From positions 39,210,001 through 39,274,000 of the forward strand of contig CM074864.1 in NCBI GenBank assembly GCA_037501455.1: a stretch of 64,000 nt of DNA. Direction: 5' to 3'. Below, one piece after another: positions 55,311 through 64,000 of the stretch (position 1 is its first letter; every line of letters starts with the position of its first letter). The translations under genes were made by a program, and so were the position numbers. This stretch comes from Lantana camara (Eukaryota; Streptophyta; Magnoliopsida; Lamiales; Verbenaceae). The notes under the pieces were generated by a model that was not told where the DNA came from, did no database searches, and saw only the letters and a program-made list of their open reading frames with translations.

Positions 55311-56724
55311 CATATGCTGGTTGGTGGGCAAAGTGTTGGAAAACCTCAACTGGAAAGGGCACGAAGATTATCCTCAAACTTGGTTAGACTTCGAAGGCTA
55401 CAGCAGGGAACTCTAAGGATAATCAGAAAGAGCTGCCAGCTCAAGGTCCACTCCCCGAAGCTGATAATTCTATCATTCCAACAGAGACAGTCTCTAAGAA
55501 GCGAAAGTGCTCGGAAAATGTTCTAGCCATCGAGCCTTTGTCCACCTTTGCCCCCGGCGAAGGACGTGAGGTCATTTCTGCACTTTCTCTTTCGAATGGC
55601 AGGTCCAGTGATCAACCGCAACACGACAAAGGAACCAAGGTTTCTAACTTAGATGATATTAATATTGATTCGTTCTTTTTTTAGGACGTTCCGAGTTCTA
55701 GCATGCCTTTAGAAGATCTAGCTCAATATTTAAAAAGGATTACAATATTATTTCCTATATTCTTCTATTTGTTTGATATTATGTTTTAATACTTCCTCCC
55801 CTTTTTCTCATTTTTAGCTTTGGAGCCTTGAGCGAGAAGTTCATACCCTTTCCGAGGGAAGCACAGACTCGGTCAATGGAGCTAACCGCTTCAATTTGCC
55901 TGCTGTAACTCCTCCTCTGGAAGGTATGATTACTTTATCGAAGAAAATTTATGATTCCTCGCCTTTTTTCCCTTCCCTTTTTTAGAGTGTGTGTTGAAAA
56001 CAATATTCCTCAATATTGCAGTTGCGAGACCTGATATCGAGAAGAATATGGCTAAGAGGCCTAAGCTGGCATCTACAATTCTACCTCCTGTTGAAGTATC
56101 AGAATTTTGTGCCCAAGTCGTCAAGTTCAATGCTCAACAGATGATGCTTACTTATTTCTGGGGGCAGATACGAGATAAGGCCGTGAACGTGACTCCGGAG
56201 AAGATTTTAGCAAGGAAGCCCGACTTTGATTTTTTGGTTAAAGAGATGGGGGTATTCATGGACACCTCATCATTGGTTAGTCGATTACAATTCCTTTTTG
56301 ACGCTGCTTCCCAATACGTGAAGGTCAAGACGGATTCTGGCCAAATGCCCACGCAAGAGGCGTATGAGAGGACACTTTCAGTTGCAAGGCATAGTCTTTT
56401 GGAGATTGAAAGCAAAGGAGTACAGCACACCAATGAGATAACCCGTTTCAAGGATGAAGCATTCAAATTAGCCACCCAAAGAGAAGAGTTAGAAAAGCAA
56501 GTTGCCGAGTTATGTGCTAAGAAGAACTTGCTAATTCCTCATTGCGAGCCCTTGAGCAAGATTTATCTGCACTTCAAAAGGTCACGAGCAAGAAACGGGG
56601 ACAAGTTTCTTAACTTGAGAGTGCTCAGGTAATGTCTGATAAGGAGGTGGAGGACTTGAAGAGGATGAAAGAGCTCATCGCAGAATCCCAACAAGACCTA
56701 GCTAGTTTTGATCCTTTTGCTTGA
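55311..56724 (+). pseudogene. PMD gene, 3' exons with coiled-coil C-terminus
   Basis: The frame KAYAGWWAKCWK continues to a TAG (TGG expected) and then a Ser/Lys-rich linker (ETVSKKRKCSENV). A later exon encodes LWSLEREVHTLSEG and ends at a GTATG donor (55924). An intron of about 98 bp ends at TATTGCAG (56021). The last exon has DIEKNMAKRPKLAST, FWGQIRDKAVNVTPEK and a heptad-like coiled coil (TQREELEKQVAEL). A frameshift near 56525 and a TAA for CAA near 56611 break it; the original end is TGA 56722-56724. Intron borders are my reading only. Confidence 0.7.
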
Positions 56725-56804
56725 TCAGAAAGTTGTTATAGCAATTTTTATTACTTTCTATGTTGTTCTTTACTTTGATGTGTAAGAACTCCCTTTTTTT
56801 TTGG

Positions 56805-56810
56805 AATAAA
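56805..56810 (+). promoter_or_regulatory. Poly(A) signal of the PMD gene
   Basis: AATAAA lies 80 bp after the stop codon, in TTTTGGAATAAAGTC, downstream of a T-rich 3' untranslated stretch. Confidence 0.5.
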
Positions 56811-57319
56811 GTCATGCGTTTTTCTTCAACTCTTTTATTTTTCAAGTTTTGTAGTTTACCTCCATTTTCCTTCATGTTTAGTGTACGTTATGAATTTATG
56901 TCGCATGCTTCAAATGTCGAAATTTCATGAACTTGTTTGAAATTCAAACATAACCAATGAGTATGAAGGTGACAGAAACCTTTTTCGTTTCTTTAAAGAT
57001 TTGACTGAACTTGAATTTTAAATTTCAAGCTGCCTACGTACCCCTACAAAGAGGATCAAGTCATAACGTAGTTCAGGAAACATAACATTGTTTTTTTTTT
57101 GGGGGGGGAGGGGGGGTTACGGTACACAGTTTACAATCGTGCGGGCCAGGATTATCCAAAGCTTAACCACCCTGGACGAGGTGGGACATTTCTACATTTT
57201 AGCCACATGAAATATCGTCAGTGGAGCAGAATAGCAGTTTAACCACGTGCACTACAATTTGGTGGTTGTCGTACGCATTTTATACTCATGCGGGCCAGGC
57301 GTGACATGCAGTTTAGGCT
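56811..57319. other. Spacer between the PMD gene and Tat pol, with a G tract
   Basis: No gene is seen. On the minus strand the motif ACGTTATGACTTGATCC and later GTACGTAGGCAGC resembles the non-coding sequence after pol in Tat-lineage elements as I recall it. A homopolymer junction T10-G8-A-G7 is at 57091-57116. Confidence 0.5.
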
Positions 57320-58013
57320 CGTGCGTCATGGAGCAAACTTCTCACGGGTAGTATCTCTTCAGGAACCTGCCATTTATTGGGCCGTAAACCATCTTTGTCA
57401 ACCAATTTGTAGGCTCCATTTGTGTATACTTCTTTCACGACAAAAGGGCCATCTCATTTTGACACGAATTTGTTCCCCATCAGTTGGGTGATAGTGATAG
57501 GTCTTCGTACTACCAGCACTAGATCTCCAACTTGAAATGCTCGAGGGCGCACCTTTTTGTTGAAAGCCCTTGCCATGTGGGCTTGGTAGCACTCAAGCTG
57601 TTGCTGGGCTTCGAGTCTCCTTTCATCTAATGCTTCTAGCTCCTCGAGTCTGAGGCGAGTGTTATCCTCAGCTGTAAGTCCTTCTTGGATCGCAATGCGC
57701 AATGAAGGTATTTGGCTCTACTGTGGGAGCACGCTTCAACCCCATACACAAGCGAATAAGGGGCTGCTTGAGTAGCTGTCCGGTGTGTCATCCTGTATGC
57801 CCAGAGTGCTTCCCCAACTTTTTCGTGCCAATCCCTCTTTGATTTCGAGACTATATTCTTCAAAAGGTTGCACAGGGTCTTATTAAACGCCTCTGCCAAA
57901 CCATTCGCCGTAGCGTTATACATCGAAGAGTTGTGTTGTTTGAAGCCGAATAGTGCACACAGCTTATCCATCAACTTATTGTAGAATGGTTTTCTATTGT
58001 CAGTCATGATGCA
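57320..58013 (-). pseudogene. Tat integrase, C-terminal half
   Basis: After a TGA (58014-58016, CGA expected) the core continues with CIMTDNRKPFYNK, where the family has TDNGKPF: the Gly next to the catalytic Asp-Asn is Arg. FNKTLCNLLKNIV and EALWAYRMTHRTATQ follow, with a Glu-to-Ala-like change in the usual GLAEAFNKT block. A frameshift is near 57700-57715, then RAFNKKVRPRAFQVGDLVL (integrase C-terminal GPY-like domain). A TGA near 57457 (Trp expected) precedes DGPFVVKEVYTNGAYKL. Confidence 0.83.
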
Positions 58014-59474
58014 TCACTGTACACCATACATGAAGATAAGGTTGGTACAAATGAATACGACCACCGTCTCTTTTTTCACTTCCTTCAGGGGAGGTGTTTC
58101 TGCCCATTTGGAGAAGTAGTATGTGGCTGCCAGAATGTACATGTGACCAGCCAAGGACTTGGGAGTTATAGGCCCCACAACATCTAGACCCCACGCATCG
58201 AATGACCAAGAGGTGACAGTGGGATGAAGGGGTTCCGGAGGTTGGTGTATGAAATTGGCATGCATTTGGCAAGCTTCACACCGTCTCACATACTCAAGGT
58301 AATCTGTCACCATTGTTGGCCAGTAATAGCCCATCCGTTTGATTCGGAAATGCAGCTTTGGACCAGATTGGTGGGCTTCGCAAATTCCGAAATGAGCTTC
58401 TTTCATGGCCTCGATAGTTTCCTCATCGTTTAAGCATCTTTGGTAGTTTCCTTCCAAGGATCGTCGGTATAACTTATCTTTACATAGGACATAGCTTGGT
58501 GCTCTTCTTCGAACTTCCACCCTATGACAAGCATTTTCAGGTAACTTCCCTTGCTTAAGGTATTCGACCAATGGCACCCTCCAATCTTCGTCATCGGCGG
58601 CTAAGGTGGATATGGCATTTGAGTCATCATGGTTGGGTTCAATGGCGGACGGTACTATCCATCGGTTGTACACAGGAATACTCATCGTTTCTCCTTCTGT
58701 CAAAGCCAAAGTGGTTGCTAAGTTGGCCAGCACGTCTGCTATCCTGTTGTCATTCCTGGGAATGTGATTCAGGTTAACACTCTCGAAATGCTTAAGCAGG
58801 TCCGCAGCATGTTGGGAAAGTGGCACAAGGTCTTCCTTTTTAACGTCGCACGTGTTTGAAAGTTGATTTATAACGAGTTTAGAGTCGTCATAAATCTCAA
58901 CTTCTGTTATACCCATTTCCAGAGCCATTTGGAGCCCAATTATCAAGGTTTGATATTCGGCAACATTACTAGAGCATAGTTCCCCAAGTACGATTAAGTA
59001 TGTCAGAACTTGCTTCTCTGGAGAAACAAAGACGACTCCTGCCCCCGCTCCAACGATTCGTGCTGATCCGTCGAAAAACATCGTCCACGGTGGGAATGCC
59101 TCTGTAAACAGGACCTCTTCATCCGAAAGGTCATCAGACAACTCCCATTCTGCTGGAACAGGATGATCAGCTAAGAAATTTACAAGTGTTTGGCCTTTAA
59201 CAGCTTTTTGGGGCATGTACGCTAGTTCATATTGGTTGAAGATGATGGACCACTTTGCCAATCTTCCCGAAAGCACAGGCCTCGAAATCACGAACTTGAT
59301 GGGATCAGCGCGAGAGATGAGCCGAATAGAGTAGGCTTCGAAGTAATGCTCCAATTTTTTAATAGCGTTGAACAGAGCCAAACATATTTTTTCCACTGGA
59401 GAATCCTTCAACTCGCTCCCTGTTAGGGACCTGCTCAGATAATAAAGGGCCATCTCTTTACCTTCGATGTTCTC
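58014..59474 (-). pseudogene. Tat RNase H, second RNase H and integrase N-terminus (479 aa open)
   Basis: The RNase H C-terminal part (MALYYLSRSLTGSEL, CLALFNAIKKLEHYF) is followed by the second RNase H: MFFDGSARIVGAGAG (first Asp), NVAEYQTLIIGLQMAL (Glu), YDDSKLVINQLSN (Asp) and DNRIADVLANLA (last Asp), all four acidic residues retained. A linker leads to the integrase zinc module (HFGICEAHQSG, CEACQMHAN) and the core start WGLDVVGPI. This long open frame is the best preserved part of the element. Confidence 0.92.
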
Positions 59475-60626
59475 CTAAGCCATCAACGCACCGATTAAAA
59501 GTTCCTGCGCTGCAATATACAGTATGAGTGGTTTTCCAGGTATCGGGGCTCCTAGTACTGGTGGGTTCAAAAGGTATTTCTTTATTCTTTCAAATCCCTT
59601 TTGGCAACCTTCATCCCATTCAAAAGGGGCATCCTTCTTCATGAGATGGCTAAACGGTTGGCATCTCCTGGCAAGGTTAGATATGAATCTCCTTATGAAC
59701 GTGAGATTTCCTTGCAGGCCCCTCAGCTCCTTCAGGTTCCTCGGTGGAGGCATCTTCTGGATAACGTCTATCTTACTAGGATCCACCTCAATGCCTTGAT
59801 GATGGACAATAAAGCCAAGAAACTTTCTAGATGTCACTCCAAACGCATATTTGAGAGGATTCATTTTAAAGCTGTATTTCCTTAGCCTTTCGAACACGAT
59901 ACAGAGATCTTCCAAGTGGTCAGCCCTTTTTCTTGTCTTGACAACCAGATCATCAACATAGCACTCAACCCTTTTGTGTAACATATCGTCAAAGATATTT
60001 TTCATTACTCGTTGATATGTAGCACCTACATTTTTCAAACCAAAGGGCATTACCTTATAACAGTATATTCCTTTCGAAGTGCGAAAAGCCGTACACTCCT
60101 CGTCTTTTGGTGATATCCTTATCTGATTGTACCCGGAGGATCCATCCATGAAAGATAGAGCTTCATGTCCTGTGGTAGCATCAACCATCAGTTCAATGAT
60201 AGGTAAAGGAAAATCATCTTTAGGGCATGCTTTATTCAGATCTCGAAAATCCACATAAACACGTATTTGGCCATTCTTCTTCTTGACCGGTACGATGCTG
60301 GATATCCAGGTTGGGTACTTGACCTCTCTGATGAATCCAACTTCAATCAACTTGTTTACTTCTGCCTCGACACGAGTAGCAAAATCTAGGCGGAGCATTC
60401 TTTGAGATTGCTTGACAAGACGTGCCCCGTGTTTTATGCCAAGGTGATGTACAGTGATTTTGGGGTCTAGGCCAGGCATTTCCTTATATGTCCATGCGAA
60501 GATATCTTTGTACTCGTTCAGAATCTTGAGGTATTTTTCATCTTTCTTGTGACTCAAGAGTGCATTAACATATACGGGGCATGACTCCTCGTCAGTTCCG
60601 AGATTTAACTCCTTAAGCTCGTCCAC
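59475..60626 (-). pseudogene. Tat reverse transcriptase (383 aa open)
   Basis: RT motifs: VEAEVNKLIEVGFIREV, KKKNGQIRVYVDFRDLN, ALSFMDGSSGYNQI (first catalytic Asp), FGLKNVGATYQR and CYVDDLVVKTRK (catalytic Asp pair), then FLGFIVHHQGIEVDP. The usual Cys-Val in QIRVCVD is Tyr-Val here. The frame ends at TAG 59475-59477, in GALMA then ENIEGKE, where CAG (Gln) is expected, and continues in frame into RNase H. Confidence 0.92.
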
Positions 60627-61121
60627 AGTTGCTTGTACACCATCTTCAAGCTACTTTGGGGCTTCCTGAACCTCATCATCAGAAGCCTCAGAGTCGGAAT
60701 TTTCTTCGGCGGTTACATGATTGTATGCATTGTACTCATCTTCCTCGAAAGCATAGGTGTCGTTGGATCAGATCGTGACCTCTACTCTTTCTTCAGCTAC
60801 AACGTTCGAGTGTCCGAAAGTTTGTTGTCTAATTGTAACCAGCTTATCTGAAGTAATGAGTAGGATTGAGGATTCATGGGATGCAGGGATATGGATAGTC
60901 TGAATTTTACTTTCTGACTTCATTGTTTCCACCTGTTTGATGATGTCCCGTTTCCTCTGCTCCTTTACTCCGTGATTTCCTAGTCGTGTTTGACGACTGA
61001 TGCCGAGTCGATCGTGAATAGATTTAGCTCGACGAGTGTTTCCAAGCCTTTCAAATACTGATTGGCGGGTCTTGGTTGTCCCCAATCTGTCAAATACGAA
61101 GAGACGATGATCAGTGACCAT
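60627..61121 (-). pseudogene. Tat linker between protease and RT, with DRLG repeats
   Basis: FDRLGTTKTRQSVFERLG and IHDRLGISRQTRLG show a short repeated unit (F/V-D/E-R-L-G). This type of repeat is known between protease and RT in Tat/Athila-type elements; function unknown. A TGA at 60768-60770 and a TAG near 60653 (CAG expected) break the frame before RT. The acidic stretch EENSDSEASDDEVQEA lies between them. Confidence 0.75.
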
Positions 61122-61558
61122 TTTGTTTCCATCGTTTTATCCTCTTCTACAGTGATATGTTGCACGCTAGCATGCGTGCTTTTCCTTAGTCAAATCCTAA
61201 TTGGTTCGGTTGGGGAAAATCCTAAGCCAGCCTTCGGTTGATCAACACGAAATCCTTACTTTTTTAACTTGTGTTGTTCCTTGGTAAGCCCGTGGATTTT
61301 TTCACTGGTAAGCTCAGGTTTTAGTTCGCCTAACTAGGATGGATTTTGAAAGTCATATCCAGACTTCTCTAGGAGGTCATACGCCTTCGGGTTGAAATCT
61401 CCTTGGAGCTAACTCTTGGCTGATGACTCCACTTGTTCTACATTTCTCAATCTGGCGACAGGCAAAATTAGTTCTTTTTTCATTACACGGAAGTCGTCCA
61501 CTCGGGAATTCATCGATCTGGTTGACCCAAGACTAACCGCATGTTCGTTCCGATGTGA
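61122..61558 (-). other. Tat internal spacer
   Basis: It lies between the protease stop (61559) and the DRLG-repeat frame. The frame is broken and I recognise no domain. It probably belongs to the original polyprotein. Confidence 0.5.
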
Positions 61559-62149
61559 TTACAACTTCGGCAGGTTAGGTGTCTTTATAACAACAACCTT
61601 TTTGTTTGTAGTTACCTGGGCGGTGTTCTCCTTTTTGGCATCTTCACTCTCGTGTTTCGGATTTTCGGGTTTAGCAAGAGTATAGTCCGGAGAACGTGGG
61701 GACTCTTTGATGGGGTTTGGATCCAAGTAAAGTTTTGTATTGGCAAAGTATGACTCCACTTCACTAAAAGGCTTCACATCTGCATCCACCTTTACTATTT
61801 CACCATTTCTCGCATACTTGAAGCATTGATGTAGGGTAGAGGAAACCACTCCGTTCTCGTGAAGCCATGGCCTACCCAACAACATATGGTAAGATATCCT
61901 AGCATCAATTACGTGAAAGAGCGTATCAGCCTTCAATTCTCCAATGGTTAGTTCTAAACAGATCTTCCCGATAGATCGTTGGTTGCCCTGATTAAAACCT
62001 TGGATTGTCAGATAGCTATGAGATAAATCTTCAGTTGTGATTTTCAGGTTCTTCATGGTGGATTTGGGCAAGATGTTGACCACCGATCCACCATCGAGCA
62101 GGATACGATTCACTTTATGTCCTTGCAAAAATCCTGAAACGAAGAGTGT
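61559..62149 (-). pseudogene. Tat aspartic protease
   Basis: TLFVSGFLQGHKVNRILLDGGS holds the protease active-site region (LDGGSVVNILP in place of DSG, normal for this lineage). HMLLGRPWLHENGVV is the conserved C-terminal block. It is in another frame from the upstream Gag ORF because of a 1-nt change near 62150. It ends at TAA 61559-61561. Confidence 0.85.
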
Positions 62150-63971
62150 TCTGTGTGTCGTTTGCATCCCAACAGCAAATCTTCATCATCAAAGGCGATG
62201 GCAGCATAACAGAAGGCAGATTGTTCCTCTCCTATTTTGGATGGCATGCAACTCTTTGGCTTGACTTTTTCCTCGAAGAACTTAGTTGGAAAGAGGTCTC
62301 CCAAGAGCGCGGGTTCATACCGACGATCTTTCGATAATTTTTTGTAGTTTATTTGAACTTCTTGCTTTTCATTTGAATTTGGCAGCGTGCTCTTCCGAGA
62401 GAATGACTTTCTTGTCCTGTATGGACGCATTTGCTCAACACAGCGTCTTTGTCTCTGTCGACGAGTTACAAGAGTCCATCTTTCGTCTTCTCCTTCACTC
62501 TCAGATGAAAGATCCGACATCTCTACGATTTCTCCCTTAGGTATTTCCTTTGGAGCCTCCCTGGTGGTGATTAGAATTTTCACTAGGATAGGTTCTAAAC
62601 TTCCAAATTGGAGCGTTATAGTTGCCCCTGGTGTCGGTGAGAAAAATGCATCCTTACCATCCTGAGAAACACTTATAACATTTGCCTCTACAGTATCATC
62701 AGTGTCGAGAATTATCTTACCGTCCCTCACCAAATTCATGATTTTCTCAACCACGAAGCACTTTTCAAGGGGGTGGCTGATCACCCGATGATATCTGCAA
62801 AAGTTTGGATCGTTCACCCTTCTGCTTTCCTCCGGACGTTTTGGCTCGGGCAGTTCAATTAGTTCCCTTTCTAGCAACTCGTTGAGGATTTGTGCGATAT
62901 CGGAGTCAGGAAAAGGATACACTTTTTCTTGAAGCCCCTTCAATGTAGGTTGACGTTTTTCCATTGAAGGTTTTTGCTCTTTGACCCTTTCATTCTTTCT
63001 ATCGCCGGTGGAGACTTTGACCGAAGTTGTTTTGATGGCCATGGATTCCTTAAATGATGCCTTGTGGGATTTCTCCACTCTTCGCGGGTAGTCTTTCTTT
63101 TCTTTCCACAAGTCTTCCGATGGGAACGTTGTCTTGTGATTCAAGATGATTAGTTCCATGTCGTGTGTACGAGTGGCTAGTTCCTCAAAGTTCCAGGGTT
63201 TGATTCCTTACAATATATAGAGTAGACCCCAATGCATGGCTTGGATGCACATCTCGATTGCTGAAGTCTCAGAAAGCTCGTCTTTGCAATTCAAGCTTAG
63301 GGCACGCCAACGGTTGGTGTAATCAACCACGGGCTCGTCATTCCATTACTTGGCGTTCGTAAGCTCAATCATGCTTATGGTGCGACGGGTACTGTAGAAG
63401 CGGTTCAAGAATTCCCCCTCCATTTCATCCCAACTATCGATGGACTCTGGTTCAAGATCAACGTACCAATCGAAAGCGTTGCCTTTGAGTGACCTCACGA
63501 ATTGCTTGACAAGAAGATCACCGCCTGTCCCCGCATTATTACAAGTCTCATTGAAGTGAGCAATATGTTGCTTAGGGTTGCCCTTTCCATCGAATTGTTG
63601 AAGCTTAGGAGGTCGGTATCCATTTGGCATCCTCAAGGCATCAATTCTCCTGGAATACGGTTTTGAATACGCAACTCGGTGTTGAGACGATCCATCGTAT
63701 TATGCCTTGATGGTGTTCGCTATCATGGCTTGCAACTCCTCAACCGATAAGGTTGCAACTGAACTTGTTGAACGAGCGGTCCTTGGGACGAAATCCGGGT
63801 TGAGAAGTGTCTTATCGGCCGACTTCTCCTTCGGGGCATTTTTGGGAGAATGAGGGCAGTTGTGGCTAACCCCTTCACCATTTTGTTGTTCCACCTTGTT
63901 CATGAGTTGCGCAATCTGGAGATCTTTGTCCTCCACCATCTTTTGCAAATCAGCTATAGATTGAGCCATTT
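62150..63971 (-). pseudogene. Tat Gag
   Basis: The N-terminus (MAQSIADLQKMVEDKDLQ) is a short coiled coil. A TAA at 63700-63702 follows KA, where CAA is expected. The Gag core has RPPKLQQFDGKGNPKQHIAHF, FDWYVDLEPESIDSW and LNRFYSTRRTISMIEL. Further TAA codons (about 63346 and near 63210) also sit at expected CAA positions. The C-terminal part has CRYHRVISHPLEKCF, an HxxxC zinc-like motif, and DLLLG before the protease. The region is lysine/glutamate-rich. Confidence 0.88.
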
Positions 63972-64000
63972 GGGCGAGTTAGTCATCTATGTTTGTGGCA

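Larger units (their letters stand above)
57320..63971 (-). mobile_element. Tat-type Ty3-gypsy retrotransposon (partial; 5' end outside window)
   Basis: All pol domains are on the minus strand: Gag (63971-62150), protease, a linker with DRLG repeats, RT, RNase H, a second RNase H and integrase, ending near 57320. A second RNase H between RNase H and integrase marks the Tat lineage. Neither LTR is in view: the 5' LTR would lie beyond 64000. In element order the antisense PMD gene follows pol. At least eight nonsense codons and two frameshifts are present; the stop codons recognised are almost all at expected Gln or Arg codons. Confidence 0.9.

Overview
This window is a gene-poor, repeat-dense stretch of a flowering-plant nuclear genome, most likely a eudicot. 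I cannot name the species. Nearly every base that can be assigned belongs to transposable elements: Ty1-copia, Ty3-gypsy, LINE and hAT. I found no intact host gene and no rRNA gene, tRNA gene or CRISPR array. The only gene-like sequence outside standard retroelement functions is a broken plant-mobile-domain (PMD) gene near the right end, and it too is probably element cargo.

Layout, left to right. (1) 2-684 and 10762-10866 are the two halves of a Tat-type gypsy pol (second RNase H plus integrase), split by a 10.1-kb Angela-like copia element on the minus strand (copia-1, 685-10761, target duplication GTGGG). (2) 10867-14722 holds AT-rich sequence, a candidate TIR element (11690-12566), a hAT-like element (12845-13764) and the 3' part of a decayed minus-strand LINE-like relic ending in an RNase H domain. 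(3) A plus-strand copia element (copia-T, 14723-21070) interrupts that relic, which resumes at 21071-21531. A second hAT-like element (21532-22445) sits in its upstream part. (4) 22488 to about 38664 is a large, non-autonomous Tekay/Del-like gypsy element (gypsy-A) with LTRs of about 3 kb. Its 5' LTR carries a compact copia of the Ale type (24383-29489, two identical 178-bp LTRs). Its internal region carries a solo LTR (31693-33682). (5) Its 3' LTR passes into a related but different gypsy LTR (LTR-B: 38665-39156, 46543-46987, 51871-52023), which is interrupted twice: by copia-2 (39157-46542, same family as copia-1, plus strand) and by a minus-strand L1-type LINE (46988-51856, 14-bp target duplication). 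(6) 52024-56724 is the PMD pseudogene, split by a 2.25-kb solo LTR (52612-54861, duplication CTATT). (7) 57320 to the right edge is a minus-strand Tat-type gypsy element with gag, protease, RT, two RNase H domains and integrase, all broken.

The insertions can be ordered, because seven of them are nested with recognisable target duplications. Almost every disabling stop codon can be explained by one C-to-T or G-to-A transition (CAA, CAG, CGA or TGG turned into a stop), as expected for heavily methylated heterochromatin.

The most unusual observations are these. Three stem-loops with covarying outer pairs lie in the copia-1 leader. In copia-2, an inverted 1.2-kb LTR piece has replaced gag, protease and most of integrase, making a hairpin-capable locus. 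The PMD gene lies antisense just downstream of a Tat pol. The Ale-type element has identical LTRs with non-standard TA...CT ends but many internal lesions. Dense CACGTG (G-box) arrays occur in the LTRs.
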